From NCBI RefSeq assembly GCF_028689785.1, contig NZ_JAQVCN010000020.1:1-64000 (forward strand): a stretch of 64,000 nt of DNA. Direction: 5' to 3'. Source of the stretch: Zoogloea sp. (GTDB lineage: Bacteria > Pseudomonadota > Gammaproteobacteria > Burkholderiales > Rhodocyclaceae). The notes beneath the pieces are model-generated. The model saw nothing but the letters and a program-made list of their open reading frames with translations. It was not told the DNA's origin and searched no databases. A program made the position numbers and the translations under genes. This document shows positions 32,564-43,710 of the stretch, in pieces (position 1 is the first letter of the stretch; each line of letters starts with the position of its first letter).

Positions 32564-33010
32564 ATGTTTCAAGGCGCAGCAGCGCTCACTCTCGATGCGA
32601 AGGGTCGCCTGGCGATACCGGCGCGGCATCGGGACGCGCTCGCCAAGCTCGCCGAGAATCAGCTGGTCCTCACGGCTCATCCCCATCGCTGTCTCTTGAT
32701 CTACCCCGCCCCCGCGTGGGAGCCGATCCGCAACAAGGTTCTCGCTGGCTCCAGTCTTGAAAACCACTCCGCCCTGCTCAAGCGCCTCCTGGTGGGTTTT
32801 GCCCGGGAAGAGGAAATGGACTCGGCTGGGCGGGTGCTGATCGCACCGGAGTTGCGCACGTTTGGTTTGCTGGAAAAGCAGGTGCACCTGGTGGGGCAGG
32901 GTGATCACTTCGAGCTGTGGTCGGATGCGGGTTGGCAGAAGCAGCAGGAGCAGATCTTCGCCCTTGGTGCCGATCTGTTGCCCGCGGGCTGGGAAACCCT
33001 GCCGCTGTGA
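32564..33010 (+). CDS. mraZ: Transcriptional regulator MraZ
   Basis: AbrB-fold DNA-binding protein, first gene of the division and cell wall cluster, autorepressor in species studied. Two MraZ domains: N-terminal [26 protein letters not shown] and a second [15 protein letters not shown]. 148 aa. ATG 32564 has GTGGGGGAAAC in front. Its stop overlaps the GTG of rsmH. Five GTGG/GTGA boxes lie upstream as likely binding sites. Confidence 0.95.
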   Translation: MFQGAAALTLDAKGRLAIPARHRDALAKLAENQLVLTAHPHRCLLIYPAPAWEPIRNKVLAGSSLENHSALLKRLLVGFAREEEMDSAGRVLIAPELRTFGLLEKQVHLVGQGDHFELWSDAGWQKQQEQIFALGADLLPAGWETLPL

Positions 33011-33936
33011 GTGCCGCTCCACACATCACCGTGCTGCTGCATGAGGCAGTGGAGGCGCTGTCCGTTCGGCCGGACGGCGTATACGTGGACGGTACGTTTG
33101 GCCGTGGTGGTCACAGCCGGGCAATTCTGGCCCGGCTCGGGCCGTCAGGGCGTCTGATCGCGTTTGATCGTGATCCGGTGGCTGTGGCCGCCGGGCAGGC
33201 ATTGCAGGACCCCCGTTTCGAGCTTGTGCATGCGCCGTTTTCGGACTTTGCCGAGGCGCTGGCGGAGCGGGGTGTGGAGAAGGTTGACGGTGTTCTGCTG
33301 GATCTGGGGGTGTCTTCTCCCCAGTTGGACGAAGCAGAGCGGGGCATGAGCTTCAGGTTCGATGCGCCGCTGGATATGCGTATGGATACGACCCGCGGTG
33401 TGACCGCGGCGGAGTGGCTGGCGGAAGCGCCGGTTGCAGATATAACCCGTGTGCTGAGGGAATACGGTGAAGAACGGTTTGCTTATGAGATTGCAAAGGC
33501 GGTTGTTGCTGCTCGGGCAGGGGGGCATGTTGCAACCACTGGACAGCTTGCCGCGCTCGTGGAAAAAGCGGTCCGCACACGCGAGCCGGGTCAGCACCCT
33601 GCGACGCGCACCTTCCAGGCTCTACGGATTTGCGTCAATCAAGAGCTTGAGGAGCTGTCGCTAGTTCTGCCCCAGGTGGTGGCAGCACTGGCGGCTGGAG
33701 GCCGTCTGGTGGTGATCAGCTTTCACTCCCTTGAGGATCGCATCGTCAAGCGCTTCATGCGTGACGAGTCTCGGCCGCCGCAGTTGCCCGCCCGTCTGCC
33801 GGTGCGTGCGGCTGATCTGCCCAAGCCCCGACTGGGGCTGGTGGGCAAGGCGGTGCGTCCGTCCGATGCCGAAGTCGCTGCCAATGCCAGGTCCCGCAGC
33901 GCAGTGATGCGGATTGCCGAACGGATGGAGGCGTGA
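33007..33936 (+). CDS. rsmH: 16S rRNA m4C1402 methyltransferase RsmH (MraW)
   Basis: SAM-dependent N4-methyltransferase for C1402 of 16S rRNA. SAM loop [15 protein letters not shown], then [30 protein letters not shown] and the C-terminal [18 protein letters not shown]. 309 aa from GTG 33007, which overlaps the mraZ stop by four bases; the longer frame from 32917 lies inside mraZ. Followed by ftsL after one base. Confidence 0.95.
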   Translation: MSAAPHITVLLHEAVEALSVRPDGVYVDGTFGRGGHSRAILARLGPSGRLIAFDRDPVAVAAGQALQDPRFELVHAPFSDFAEALAERGVEKVDGVLLDLGVSSPQLDEAERGMSFRFDAPLDMRMDTTRGVTAAEWLAEAPVADITRVLREYGEERFAYEIAKAVVAARAGGHVATTGQLAALVEKAVRTREPGQHPATRTFQALRICVNQELEELSLVLPQVVAALAAGGRLVVISFHSLEDRIVKRFMRDESRPPQLPARLPVRAADLPKPRLGLVGKAVRPSDAEVAANARSRSAVMRIAERMEA

Positions 33937-33937
33937 C

Positions 33938-34204
33938 ATGGCCCGTCTGACCGGATTTCTCGTGATGTTGGTGGTGGCGAGCAGCCTCGGCGTCGTGGCC
34001 TCGCAGCACCAGGCCCGCAAGCTCTACTCCGCTGTCGAGCGGGAGCAGCAGCGTTCCCATCAGCTTGAGGTCGAGTGGGGGCAGCTGCAACTGGAGCAGA
34101 GCACCTGGGCCGCCCACGCCCGGATCGAGAAGCTTGCTCGCGAAAAGCTCGCGATGCGGCCCCCTCAGTCGGGGCAGATCATCGCTATCGAGGAGCGGCC
34201 ATGA
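33938..34204 (+). CDS. ftsL: Cell division protein FtsL
   Basis: Bitopic inner-membrane protein of 88 aa that forms the FtsQLB activator complex of septal wall synthesis. A short cytoplasmic N-terminus, one transmembrane helix (LTGFLVMLVVASSLGVVA) and a periplasmic coiled coil with heptads (ARKLYSAVEREQQRSHQLEV) are visible. ATG 33938 follows rsmH by one base. Overlaps ftsI in ATGA fashion. The C-terminal EKLAREKLAMRPPQSGQI is typical for FtsL. Confidence 0.93.
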   Translation: MARLTGFLVMLVVASSLGVVASQHQARKLYSAVEREQQRSHQLEVEWGQLQLEQSTWAAHARIEKLAREKLAMRPPQSGQIIAIEERP

Positions 34205-35958
34205 AAAAGGTCAAGAAGGGCGTCACCTTCAATCACAACCCCCTCCTGCGTTCCGAGCTGTCAGCCTGGCGGCCGCGCTTCGTGTTGCTGTGCCTGCTCG
34301 GGGGGTCCCTGGCCCTGGTGGGGCGGGCGGCCTACCTGCAGGGTGTGCATGACCAGTTCCTGCAGGCCAAGGGTGAGTCGCGCTATGCACGGGTGCTTGA
34401 GGTGCCGGCCACTCGCGGCAAGATCACTGACCGTCAGGGCGACGTGCTGGCCGTATCGTCCCCGGTCAAGTCGGTGTGGGCGATCCCCGAGGATGCCCGC
34501 CTCGACCCCTCTCAGACCCGCCAGTTGGCTGGGCTGCTGGAGGTTGGGGTCAGCGAACTGAATCAGAAGTTGTCCAGCGAGAAGGACTTCATCTACCTGA
34601 AGCGTCAGGTTTCGCCCGAGCTTGCCGACCGTATCGCCGCGCTCAAGTTGCCCGGCATCCATGATCAGCGCGAGTATCGCCGTTTCTATCCAGGCGGTGA
34701 CGTGATGGCCCATGTGCTGGGCTTCACTGGTGTGGACGACAAGGGTCAGGAAGGTATTGAGCTGGCTTTCGAGTCCCAGCTCGCCGGTAAGCCGGGCTCC
34801 CGCCGGGTGGTCAAGGACCGACGCGGCAATGTGGTTGAAGATGTGCAGTCGATCCGCCTGCCCCAGGACGGCCGTGAGGTGGCTCTGTCCATCGACAACA
34901 AGATCCAGTACCTCGCCCATGCGGCCCTCAAGCAGGCCATGAACGACCACAAGGCCAAGGCCGGCGGTGTGGTGGTGCTGGATGCCAAGACCGGTGAGGT
35001 GCTGGCCCTCGCCAATGCGCCGACCTATAACCCGAACAACCGGGTCAAGCTGACCGGCGATCAGCTGCGCAACCGGGCCTTGACCGATACCTTCGAGCCT
35101 GGTTCGACCATGAAGCCGTTTACGGCCGCGATGGCCCTGGACAAGGGCAAGGTTACCGCCAACACCATCATCAATTGTGCGCCGGGTCGGATGACCATTG
35201 GCACTGCCACCATTTCCGATGCTCACCCCCACGGCGCCCTGTCTGTGGCCCAGGTCATCCAGAAGTCGTCCAACATCGGTGCAGCCAAGATGGCGCTGAG
35301 CTTTCCGCCGGAGACCATGTGGAAAATGCTCGACGACCTCGGTTTCGGGTCGCCGCTCAAGCTCGGCTTTCCGGGTGAAGTGGGCGGCCGCTTGCGCCCG
35401 GCCAAAGCCTGGCGGCCCATTGAGCAGGCCACCATGTCCTACGGCCACGGCATGTCGGTCAACCTGATGCAGATGGCCAACGCCTATCAGGTGTTTGCCC
35501 GCGATGGCGACATGGTGCCCCTGTCCCTGTCGCGGCTGGATGCGCCGCCGGTGCATGGCACCCGCGTCTTCTCGCCACAGACAGCGAGGGAAGTGCGGCA
35601 GATGCTCGAGATGGTGGTGCAGCAGGGGGGGACCGCACCCCAGGCCAGTGTTCCTGGCTACCGCGTGGGTGGCAAGACAGGCACCGCCATGAAACTGGTG
35701 GGTGGTCGCTATGCCCACAAATATGTGGCCTCCTTTGTGGGGATCGCGCCGATTTCCGACCCGCGTCTGATCGTCGCCGTGATGATCGACGAGCCCAGCA
35801 ACGGCAAACACTATGGTGGTGATGTGGCGGCTCCGATCTTCTCTCAGGTCACGGCGGGGGCCTTGCGTTCGCTGGGTGTGGCGCCTGACGCGCCCCTAAA
35901 GCCGCTGCAGGTCGCTCGTCAGGGCGTATCCCAGCCTGTCGTGCGGGAGGCCATGTGA
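34201..35958 (+). CDS. ftsI: Peptidoglycan D,D-transpeptidase FtsI (PBP3)
   Basis: Septum-specific transpeptidase that crosslinks peptidoglycan. One N-terminal membrane helix (FVLLCLLGGSLALVGRAAYL), a pedestal domain with RGKITDRQGDVLA, and the penicillin-binding domain: active serine in PGSTMKPF, SSN triad KSSNIGA, and KTGTAMK. 585 aa from ATG 34201, overlapping the ftsL stop. The longer frame from 34075 lies within ftsL. Recruited by FtsW and FtsQLB, whose genes are in the same cluster. Confidence 0.95.
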   Translation: MKKVKKGVTFNHNPLLRSELSAWRPRFVLLCLLGGSLALVGRAAYLQGVHDQFLQAKGESRYARVLEVPATRGKITDRQGDVLAVSSPVKSVWAIPEDARLDPSQTRQLAGLLEVGVSELNQKLSSEKDFIYLKRQVSPELADRIAALKLPGIHDQREYRRFYPGGDVMAHVLGFTGVDDKGQEGIELAFESQLAGKPGSRRVVKDRRGNVVEDVQSIRLPQDGREVALSIDNKIQYLAHAALKQAMNDHKAKAGGVVVLDAKTGEVLALANAPTYNPNNRVKLTGDQLRNRALTDTFEPGSTMKPFTAAMALDKGKVTANTIINCAPGRMTIGTATISDAHPHGALSVAQVIQKSSNIGAAKMALSFPPETMWKMLDDLGFGSPLKLGFPGEVGGRLRPAKAWRPIEQATMSYGHGMSVNLMQMANAYQVFARDGDMVPLSLSRLDAPPVHGTRVFSPQTAREVRQMLEMVVQQGGTAPQASVPGYRVGGKTGTAMKLVGGRYAHKYVASFVGIAPISDPRLIVAVMIDEPSNGKHYGGDVAAPIFSQVTAGALRSLGVAPDAPLKPLQVARQGVSQPVVREAM

Positions 35959-37475
35959 GCCTTGAGATGACTGAGAAGCAGGTCCGCCGCGTCCTTGACG
36001 AGCTGGTGGCGATGGGGGTGGAGCCCCGACGGCTGTGTGGGGACTCACGCCAGGTGCTGGCGGGTGACGTCTTCCTGGCGTTTCCGGGGCTGCGTGTGGA
36101 TGGCCGGCGCTTCATCGAAAGCGCTGTCCACGCCGGCGCCGCAGCGGTGCTCTGGGAGCGGGACGGATACACGTGGGATGCACGTCTGTCGGTGCCGAAT
36201 CTGCCGGTGGAAGGGCTCTCGGCTCTGTCCGGCCATCTGGCCAATGAAGTATACGGGCGTCCGTCCGAAACCCTTTGGACCGTCGGAGTGACGGGCACCA
36301 ACGGCAAGACCTCGGTGACTCAATGGCTGTCCAGGGCCTTTGCGGCTCTTGGTCGCAAGTGCGGGGTGATCGGCACTCTGGGGATCGGTTTTCCCGGAGC
36401 CCTGTCGGCGAGCCTCAACACCACGCCCGACAGCCTGACCGTGCATCAGACCCTGGCCCATTTTCGCGAATCTGGCGCCGACGCCGTCGCCATGGAAGTT
36501 TCGTCCATCGGTCTCGACCAGGGGCGCCTCAATGGTTTGCGCTTCGATGTCGCGGTGCACACCAATCTTACCCGTGACCATCTGGACTACCACGGCAGCA
36601 TGGAGAACTACGGCATCGCCAAGGCCCGCCTGTTCGACATGCCGGGCCTGCGTTCAGTGGTGCTAAATCTCGACGATCGCTTCGGCATGGAGCAGGCTCG
36701 GCGTCTGGCGGGGAGGCGCCTGGAGGTCATCGGCTACACCCTGTTTCCGAGCAATGCCGATGCCGCGCCGGTCAATCGTCTGCTGGTAGCCGACCGTCTC
36801 ACCACCACGGCCGCGGGCATCCGCTTTACGGCCCGTTGTGGCAACGATGCGGCCGACATGTATCCGCATCTGGTCGGTCAGTTCAACGTATCGAACCTGC
36901 TGGCAGTCATCGGCACGCTGATGGCGTCGGGGTTCACCCTTGAGGATGCGGCGATGGTCGCCGAGGGCCTTACCCCGCCCCAGGGGCGCATGCAGACCCT
37001 TGGCGGGATTGGTGAGCCCCTGGTGGTCGTGGACTACGCCCATTCCCCCGATGCCCTGGAGCAGGTGTTGACGGCTGTCCGGGCTACCGTCAAGGCGCGC
37101 AACGGCCGGCTCGTCTGCGTGTTCGGCTGTGGCGGCGACCGTGATCCGGGCAAGCGCCCCATGATGGGCGAGCTGGCACGCCGGCTGGCCGATCAGGTCG
37201 TGCTGACCAGCGACAATCCGCGCGCCGAGGACCCCGCCCGGATTCTCAGTGACATCGTCGCTGGTGCAGGCGCGGAGGCAGAGGTTGTGCCCGATCGGGC
37301 CGAGGCGATTCGTCGCGCCATTCTCGCCGCCGCGGCCGACGACGTTGTCGTGATTGCCGGTAAGGGGCATGAGCCCTACCAGGAGATCAACGGCGTGCGT
37401 CACCCCTTTTCCGATGTCGAGCAGACTCGTGCTGCTCTTGAAGCCTGGAACGACGCCCAGGGAGCTCTTTCATGA
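35955..37475 (+). CDS. murE: UDP-MurNAc-tripeptide synthetase MurE
   Basis: Mur ligase that adds meso-diaminopimelate to UDP-MurNAc-L-Ala-D-Glu. ATP motif GVTGTNGKTSVTQWL, the carbamylated-lysine region, and DNPRAEDP, the loop that selects meso-DAP rather than lysine. 506 aa. GTG 35955 overlaps the ftsI stop; an ATG at 35967 is an alternative. Overlaps murF by four bases. Confidence 0.95.
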   Translation: MSLEMTEKQVRRVLDELVAMGVEPRRLCGDSRQVLAGDVFLAFPGLRVDGRRFIESAVHAGAAAVLWERDGYTWDARLSVPNLPVEGLSALSGHLANEVYGRPSETLWTVGVTGTNGKTSVTQWLSRAFAALGRKCGVIGTLGIGFPGALSASLNTTPDSLTVHQTLAHFRESGADAVAMEVSSIGLDQGRLNGLRFDVAVHTNLTRDHLDYHGSMENYGIAKARLFDMPGLRSVVLNLDDRFGMEQARRLAGRRLEVIGYTLFPSNADAAPVNRLLVADRLTTTAAGIRFTARCGNDAADMYPHLVGQFNVSNLLAVIGTLMASGFTLEDAAMVAEGLTPPQGRMQTLGGIGEPLVVVDYAHSPDALEQVLTAVRATVKARNGRLVCVFGCGGDRDPGKRPMMGELARRLADQVVLTSDNPRAEDPARILSDIVAGAGAEAEVVPDRAEAIRRAILAAAADDVVVIAGKGHEPYQEINGVRHPFSDVEQTRAALEAWNDAQGALS

Positions 37476-38848
37476 TGGATCTCCAGGAGGCCGCGCTGGC
37501 CACCGGCGGCACTGCCGTGGGCGGAAACGTGTCCTTCCGTTCCGTGAGCACCGACTCCCGCGCCATTCAGCCCGAGCAATTGTTCGTGGCCCTGCGCGGC
37601 GATCGCTTTGATGGCCACGAGTTCGTCGATGCCGTGGCGGCCCAGGGTGCCGTTGCTGCGATGGTTGATCGTGCCTGGGCGGCAACCCATCCGGTGCCCC
37701 TGCCCCTGCTTGTGGTCGAAGATACGCGCCTCGGGCTCGGTCGTCTGGCTGCCGGCTGGCGTGGCCGTTTCGATCTCCCTCTGATCGGCGTGACCGGCAG
37801 CAATGGCAAGACCACTGTAAAGGAAATGTGCGCGGCGATCCTCCGCGCCCAGGCCCGTATCGACGGCTTTGACCCTGATCTGGCCGTGCTGGCTACCCGT
37901 GGCAACCTGAACAACGACATCGGCCTGCCGCTGATGCTGCTGCGCCTGTCGGGCAACCACCGCTCGGCCGTGATCGAGATGGGTATGAACCATCCTGGCG
38001 AGATCGGCTATCTGACCCACCTGGCCCGGCCCACCGTGGCCATCGTCAACAATGCCCAGCGCGCCCACCTGCAGGGCATGGGCAGCGTCAACGAGGTGGC
38101 TCGGGAAAAAGGTGCGATCTACGAAGGCCTGTCCTCCGATGGCGTGGCGGTGATCAATGCGGATGACCCGTTTGCCGCGTACTGGAAATCGGCCAACGCC
38201 GGCCGCCGTACGCTCACCTTCGGTCTGTCGGCTGATGCGGATGTCAGCGCCCGGTGCACCACCCATGGTTTTGCCAGTGACGTGGTGCTGAACTCGCCGA
38301 AGGGCGTGACCCAGTTTCGGTTGCAAGTGCCGGGCCAGCACAATGTGCGCAATGCCCTGGCAGCTGCGGCGGCCTGTCTGGCTGCCGGCGTGTCCCTGAC
38401 TGCCGTCGCGAATGGGTTGGGCGGCTATGCCGGAACGCCCGGGCGCCTGCACCTGCGCAAGGGGCTTGGCGGAGCGGTGGTGATCGACGACTGTTACAAC
38501 GCCAATCCGGACTCCATGCGCGCCGGGATCGCGGTGCTGGCGGCTACGCCGGGTCGCAAGATCCTGGTCGTCGGTGACATGGGCGAGATCGGCGATCAGA
38601 GTTTCCAGTACCACGACGAGATCGGCGGCTACGCCAAGAGTGAAGGCGTCGATTTCCTGTTCGGGCTGGGTGAGATGAGCGAGGTTGCCGCGCGCAACTT
38701 CGGAGAAGGCGGACACCACTTCACCCGGCTCGACGATCTCGTCGCTGCGGTGAAGGCGGAAATGAATGCAGATACGGTGGTGCTCGTAAAAGGCTCGCGT
38801 TTCATGAAGATGGAACGGGTCGTGGACGCCATCGCGGAGAAGGTTTGA
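37472..38848 (+). CDS. murF: UDP-MurNAc-pentapeptide synthetase MurF
   Basis: Adds D-Ala-D-Ala to complete the UDP-MurNAc-pentapeptide. ATP motif GVTGSNGKTTVKEM, NNDIGLPLMLLRL and VIDDCYNANPDSMRAGI in the C-terminal domain. 458 aa, starting ATGATG with the first ATG overlapping the murE stop. A 60-base gap separates it from mraY, with no strong signal apart from a ribosome site. Confidence 0.95.
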   Translation: MMDLQEAALATGGTAVGGNVSFRSVSTDSRAIQPEQLFVALRGDRFDGHEFVDAVAAQGAVAAMVDRAWAATHPVPLPLLVVEDTRLGLGRLAAGWRGRFDLPLIGVTGSNGKTTVKEMCAAILRAQARIDGFDPDLAVLATRGNLNNDIGLPLMLLRLSGNHRSAVIEMGMNHPGEIGYLTHLARPTVAIVNNAQRAHLQGMGSVNEVAREKGAIYEGLSSDGVAVINADDPFAAYWKSANAGRRTLTFGLSADADVSARCTTHGFASDVVLNSPKGVTQFRLQVPGQHNVRNALAAAAACLAAGVSLTAVANGLGGYAGTPGRLHLRKGLGGAVVIDDCYNANPDSMRAGIAVLAATPGRKILVVGDMGEIGDQSFQYHDEIGGYAKSEGVDFLFGLGEMSEVAARNFGEGGHHFTRLDDLVAAVKAEMNADTVVLVKGSRFMKMERVVDAIAEKV

Positions 38849-38908
38849 TGATTGTGTGTAGCGCAGATGTGGGTGCAGTTTTTTCCGTAACGCTATCGGA
38901 GAAGCGCC

Positions 38909-39997
38909 ATGCTGCTTGAACTGGCCCTGTGGCTCGGCAAGGACGCGCGTTTTTTCAACGTGTTCGGCTATATCACCCTGCGCACCATGCTGGCCGCCGG
39001 GACGGCGCTGCTCCTGTCGCTGGTCTTCGGACCGCCTGTGATCCGCTGGCTGGCCGCCAAGAAGATCGGGCAGGCGGTCCGCGACGATGGTCCCAAGTCC
39101 CATCTCACCAAGGCCGGTACGCCGACCATGGGCGGTGCGCTCATCCTCATCTCCATCTCGGTCACCACTCTGCTGTGGGGTGACCTGAGCAACAAGTACG
39201 TCTGGGTCGTGCTCTTCGTCACCTTGGGCTTCGGCGCCGTGGGCTGGGTGGATGATTGGCGCAAGGTGGTGTACCGCGACCCCAAGGGATTGGCGAGCCG
39301 CTGGAAGTACTTCTGGACCTCGGCCATCGCTCTGGCTGCCGCCACCTTTCTGGGGCTCACCGCCACCTTGCCGGCCCAGCTCGAACTGATCGTGCCCTTC
39401 TTCAAAGCCGTGAGCTACCCCCTGGGCGTGCTGGGTTTCATCATCCTGACCTACTTCGTCATCAACGGCACCAGCCACTCGGTGAACCTCACCGACGGGC
39501 TCGATGGCCTGGCGATCATGCCCACCGTGATGGTTAGCGCCGCGCTGGCGATCTTTGCCTACGTGGCCGGCCACATGGGTTTCTCCAAGTATCTGGGTGT
39601 GCCCTACATCCCGGGGGCCGGCGAGATGGCCGTGATCTGCGGTGCCATCGCTGGCGCTGGGCTCGGCTTCCTGTGGTTCAACGCCTACCCGGCCGAGGTT
39701 TTCATGGGTGACGTGGGCGCGCTTGCCCTGGGCGCGGCTATGGGCACCATCGCTGTGATCGTGCGTCAGGAAATCGTGCTCTTCATCATGGGTGGCCTGT
39801 TCGTGGCCGAAGCCCTGTCGGTGATGGTGCAAGTGCTCTACTTCAAATACACCGGGGGCAAGCGCATCTTCCGCATGGCGCCCCTGCATCACCACTATGA
39901 GTTGGGTGGCTGGAAGGAGACCCAGGTGGTCGTCCGTTTCTGGATCATCACCATCATGCTGGTGTTGTTCGGCCTGTCCACCCTCAAGCTGCGCTGA
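38909..39997 (+). CDS. mraY: Phospho-MurNAc-pentapeptide translocase MraY
   Basis: Integral membrane enzyme that transfers phospho-MurNAc-pentapeptide to undecaprenyl phosphate, giving lipid I. About ten membrane helices in 362 aa; conserved [10 protein letters not shown], the acidic [22 protein letters not shown] and [13 protein letters not shown] segments. ATG 38909 is preceded by CGGAG. murD follows after six bases. Confidence 0.96.
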   Translation: MLLELALWLGKDARFFNVFGYITLRTMLAAGTALLLSLVFGPPVIRWLAAKKIGQAVRDDGPKSHLTKAGTPTMGGALILISISVTTLLWGDLSNKYVWVVLFVTLGFGAVGWVDDWRKVVYRDPKGLASRWKYFWTSAIALAAATFLGLTATLPAQLELIVPFFKAVSYPLGVLGFIILTYFVINGTSHSVNLTDGLDGLAIMPTVMVSAALAIFAYVAGHMGFSKYLGVPYIPGAGEMAVICGAIAGAGLGFLWFNAYPAEVFMGDVGALALGAAMGTIAVIVRQEIVLFIMGGLFVAEALSVMVQVLYFKYTGGKRIFRMAPLHHHYELGGWKETQVVVRFWIITIMLVLFGLSTLKLR

Positions 39998-40003
39998 TCG
40001 GAC

Positions 40004-41398
40004 ATGGCACACACTGCGCCCCTCACCCTCGTGCTTGGCCTTGGCGAGTCCGGCCTGGCCATGGCCCGCTGGCTTGCCCGCCAGGGCGTGGCCCTGCGGG
40101 TGGCCGATTCCCGCGAGGCACCGCCTGGCGTCGAGCGTCTGCGCGCCGATGCGCCTGAGGCCGAGTTGATCACCGGGGCGTTTTCGGATGCCCTGCTGGA
40201 AGGTGTTGGCCGCATCGCCATCAGCCCCGGGCTCGACCCTCGTCAGCCCCTGGTGAGCACCGCCCGGGCGCGGGGCATTCCGGTGATCGGTGAGATGGAT
40301 CTGCTGGCTGAAGCCCTGGCACAGCCGGGGCAGCCGTCACGGCCCATCGTGATCGCCATCACCGGAACCAATGGCAAGACCACCACCACCACCCTGCTCG
40401 GCGAAATGGTCAAGGCGACGGGTGTCGACGCCGTGGTGGCGGGCAACATCAGCCCCGCCGCCCTCGACGTGCTGATGGCACGCCAGGATGCCGGCCTGCC
40501 GCCGCCGGCGGCCTGGGTGCTGGAGCTTTCCAGTTTCCAGTTGGAGACCTTCCCCGCCTTGCAGGCCGTGTCGGCGACCGTACTCAACGTGACCGACGAC
40601 CACCTCGACCGCTATGCCGGTCTGGACGACTACGCCAGCACCAAGGCCGCAGTGTTCCAGGGGAAGGGTGTGCAGGTGCTCAACCGGCAGGATGCCCGCG
40701 TGGCCGCCATGGCCCTGCCGGAGCGCCGGGTGTTCACCTTCGGCGTTGATGCGCCGAGCGGCCCCGACGACTTCGGTGTGATCGATGCCGAGGGCGGTGA
40801 CTGGCTGGTGCGGGGGGGCGAAAAGCTCCTGCGTCGCGCCGAGCTTCCTCTGGCCGGCAGCCACAATGTGGCCAATGCCCTGGCGGCCCTGGCCCTGGGC
40901 GAAGCCGCCGGTCTGCCCCGGGCGCCGATGATCGCCGCCCTGAAGGCCTTTCGCGGTTTGCCCCATCGGGTCGAAAAGGTGGCTGCGCGCGGCGACGGCG
41001 TGAGCTATTACGACGACTCCAAGGGCACCAATGTGGGCGCTACCGTGGCCGCCCTTGAGGGCTTGCGCTGCAAGGTGGTGTTGATTGCCGGCGGAGATGG
41101 CAAGGGGCAGGATTTCTCCCCCCTGAAGGATGCTTTTGCCCGCTATGCCCGCGCTGTCGTCTTGATCGGACGCGATGCCGACACCATCGCCGCGGCGGTG
41201 GACGGCTGTGAGGTGCCCCTGGTTCACGCGGCCGACATGGACGCCGCCGTGCTGGAGGCCAACGCCCGGGCTCAGGCCGGTGATGTGGTGCTGCTGTCGC
41301 CCGCCTGTGCCAGTCTCGACATGTTCCGCAACTATGCCCATCGCGCCCAGGTCTTCATCGACGCGGTGCGCCGTCTGCCCGGAGTGAGCCCCGCATGA
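40004..41398 (+). CDS. murD: UDP-MurNAc-L-Ala:D-Glu ligase MurD
   Basis: Mur ligase adding D-glutamate. N-terminal UDP-binding fold ([20 protein letters not shown]), ATP loop [28 protein letters not shown] and the C-terminal [16 protein letters not shown] and [16 protein letters not shown], all typical of MurD. 464 aa. Its stop overlaps the ATG of ftsW. Confidence 0.95.
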   Translation: MAHTAPLTLVLGLGESGLAMARWLARQGVALRVADSREAPPGVERLRADAPEAELITGAFSDALLEGVGRIAISPGLDPRQPLVSTARARGIPVIGEMDLLAEALAQPGQPSRPIVIAITGTNGKTTTTTLLGEMVKATGVDAVVAGNISPAALDVLMARQDAGLPPPAAWVLELSSFQLETFPALQAVSATVLNVTDDHLDRYAGLDDYASTKAAVFQGKGVQVLNRQDARVAAMALPERRVFTFGVDAPSGPDDFGVIDAEGGDWLVRGGEKLLRRAELPLAGSHNVANALAALALGEAAGLPRAPMIAALKAFRGLPHRVEKVAARGDGVSYYDDSKGTNVGATVAALEGLRCKVVLIAGGDGKGQDFSPLKDAFARYARAVVLIGRDADTIAAAVDGCEVPLVHAADMDAAVLEANARAQAGDVVLLSPACASLDMFRNYAHRAQVFIDAVRRLPGVSPA

Positions 41399-42630
41399 AA
41401 CTTGCTGCCAGCCTCTCCGGCTTCTTTGCCCGTCATGGTGGTGGTGGCATCGCCCCTGTTACCAGTCAGGCAGTTGGGCGCCTGCTGCGCCCCAACGGAC
41501 AGCCGCGGGAGCTCGACCCCGCCTTGATCTGGTCGGCGGCAGCCTTGTTGCTGCTGGGCCTGGTGATGGTCTTTTCGGCGTCCATCGCTACCGCCGAAGG
41601 CAGCCGGATGTTCGGTCATCAGCCGGCGTATTTCCTGATCCGTCACGCGGTCTTTCTGGCCATCGGGGTGATTGCCGGGGTGGTGGTATTCCAGATTCCC
41701 ATGCGTGCCTGGCAGGAGATAGCGCCGTGGCTGTTCATCGCCGGGGTCGTGCTGCTGCTGATCGTGCTGATTCCCGGCATCGGGCGGGATGTGAACGGTG
41801 CTCGCCGCTGGCTGCCCCTGGGAGTGGTGAATCTGCAACCCTCGGAGCTGATGAAGTTGTTTGCGGCGCTCTATGCCGCCGATTACACCGCCCGCAAGCT
41901 GCCCCTGATGGGGAGTTTCAAGCAGGGTTTCATGCCCATGGCCGGTGTGATCCTGTTCGTCGGTTTCCTGCTGTTGAAAGAGCCCGATTTCGGCGCCTTC
42001 GTGGTAATCACCGCGATCGCCTTCGGCGTGCTCTTTCTGGGCGGGATCAACGTGCGTCTGTTTGTATTGTTGGCGATTGTCGCGGCCATTGGCTTCGTCC
42101 TCCTGATTACCTTCTCCGAGTACCGGCGACAGCGCATCCTGGGTTTCATGGACCCATGGCAGGATGCCTACGGCAAGGGTTACCAGCTGTCTCACGCCCT
42201 GATCGCTTTCGGGCGGGGAGAGTGGTTCGGTGTGGGGCTTGGAGGCAGCATCGAGAAGCTCTTCTACCTGCCGGAGGCCCATACCGACTTCCTGCTTGCC
42301 GTGATTGCCGAAGAGCTCGGTTTTGTCGGAGTTTTCCTGGTTGTGGCTCTCTTCGCCGTGCTCATTCAGCGGGCCTTTGCCATTGGCAAGCAATCGGTGA
42401 CCCTTGAGCGCACCTATGCGGCTCTCGTGGCCCAGGGCATCGGTATCTGGATCGGTGTGCAGTCCTTCATCAACATGGGTGTGAACATGGGGCTGCTGCC
42501 CACCAAGGGCCTGACCCTGCCGCTGATGAGTTTCGGCGGATCCGGCATCCTCGCCAACTGCGTGGCCCTGGCGATCCTGCTGCGGATCGACTGGGAGAAC
42601 CGGCAGATCATGCGCGGAGGCAACGCCTGA
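41395..42630 (+). CDS. ftsW: Septal peptidoglycan polymerase FtsW
   Basis: SEDS-family glycosyltransferase that polymerises septal glycan from lipid II together with FtsI. About ten helices; conserved [10 protein letters not shown], the loop with [15 protein letters not shown], and [19 protein letters not shown] at the C-terminus. 411 aa with an N-terminal cytoplasmic extension of roughly 45 residues. Overlaps murD (ATGA) and murG (TGATG). Confidence 0.95.
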   Translation: MKLAASLSGFFARHGGGGIAPVTSQAVGRLLRPNGQPRELDPALIWSAAALLLLGLVMVFSASIATAEGSRMFGHQPAYFLIRHAVFLAIGVIAGVVVFQIPMRAWQEIAPWLFIAGVVLLLIVLIPGIGRDVNGARRWLPLGVVNLQPSELMKLFAALYAADYTARKLPLMGSFKQGFMPMAGVILFVGFLLLKEPDFGAFVVITAIAFGVLFLGGINVRLFVLLAIVAAIGFVLLITFSEYRRQRILGFMDPWQDAYGKGYQLSHALIAFGRGEWFGVGLGGSIEKLFYLPEAHTDFLLAVIAEELGFVGVFLVVALFAVLIQRAFAIGKQSVTLERTYAALVAQGIGIWIGVQSFINMGVNMGLLPTKGLTLPLMSFGGSGILANCVALAILLRIDWENRQIMRGGNA

Positions 42631-43688
42631 TGCCGACCTTGATGGTCATGGCCGGCGGTACCGGTGGCCATATCTACCCAGGACTCGCGGTGGCGGACGC
42701 CCTGCGAGACCGGGGCTGGAAGATCGTCTGGATGGGCAACCCTGATGGCATGGAGGCGCGCATCGTGCCGGCCAGCGGCTATGAGGTGGCCTGGGTGCGC
42801 TTCACGGCCCTGCGCGGCAAGGGGCTGCTACGCAAGCTGCTGCTGCCGCTCAACCTGCTGCGCGGTTTTGCGCAGGCCCTTGGCCAGATCCGCCGGATCA
42901 AGCCGGACGTGGTGCTTGGCATGGGAGGGTATGTGACCTTCCCTGGCGGCATGATGGCGGCCCTGCTCGGCAAGCCGGTGGTGGTGCACGAACAGAACTC
43001 GGTGGCCGGGTTGGCCAATCGGGTGCTTGCGGGAGTGGCCGACAAGGTGGTCACGGGTTTCCCCGGGGTGTTGAAAAAAGGTGAGTGGGCCGGCAATCCG
43101 GTGCGTGCGGAGATCACCGCAGTGGCGCCGCCTGCAGCGCGTTTTGCGGGGCGCAATGGCCCCCTCCGGGTGCTCGTCGTCGGCGGCAGTCTGGGCGCTG
43201 CAGCCCTCAATGAGGCGATGCCGCGGGCCCTGGCCCTACTGGGGCAGGGGGATCGTCCGCAGGTGACGCATCAGGCCGGCAGCAAGCAGATCGAGGCCCT
43301 GAAGGCGGCCTATCAAGCGGCCGGGGTGAGTGGCGAGTTGCTACCCTTCATTGATGATATGGCGGACCGCTATGCCCAGGCTGACCTGGTGATCTGTCGT
43401 TCCGGCGCGCTGACCGTAGCCGAACTGGCGGCAGTGGGTGTGGCCAGCGTGCTGGTGCCCTTTCCCCATGCGGTGGACGATCACCAGACCGGCAACGCCC
43501 GCTTCCTGGCTGATGCAGGTGCTGCGGTGTTGCTGCCCCAAGCCGAGCTGACGCCGCAGCGCCTCGCCGCGCTGCTCAAGGAGATGGACCGTGAGCGCCT
43601 CTTGGGCATGGCCGAGAAGGCGCGGGGGCGGGCCAGGCCGGACGCCACGGCGCGAGTGGCCGACGTGTGCGCCGGCCTCGCCGCTTGA
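42630..43688 (+). CDS. murG: Lipid II synthase MurG
   Basis: Membrane-associated glycosyltransferase (GT-B) that adds GlcNAc to lipid I. Glycine loops [17 protein letters not shown] and [28 protein letters not shown], and the donor-site [15 protein letters not shown] with [14 protein letters not shown]. 352 aa. ATG 42630 overlaps the ftsW stop by one base. A 22-base gap leads to murC. Confidence 0.95.
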   Translation: MPTLMVMAGGTGGHIYPGLAVADALRDRGWKIVWMGNPDGMEARIVPASGYEVAWVRFTALRGKGLLRKLLLPLNLLRGFAQALGQIRRIKPDVVLGMGGYVTFPGGMMAALLGKPVVVHEQNSVAGLANRVLAGVADKVVTGFPGVLKKGEWAGNPVRAEITAVAPPAARFAGRNGPLRVLVVGGSLGAAALNEAMPRALALLGQGDRPQVTHQAGSKQIEALKAAYQAAGVSGELLPFIDDMADRYAQADLVICRSGALTVAELAAVGVASVLVPFPHAVDDHQTGNARFLADAGAAVLLPQAELTPQRLAALLKEMDRERLLGMAEKARGRARPDATARVADVCAGLAA

Positions 43689-43710
43689 AAAGTATTCAAC
43701 AGGACAGAAC

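Noticed and set aside
37400-40012. An 870-codon minus-strand open frame under murF and mraY
   Set aside because: Shadow frame rich in His/Gln/Gly typical of antisense GC-rich coding DNA; the plus strand encodes clear MurF and MraY.
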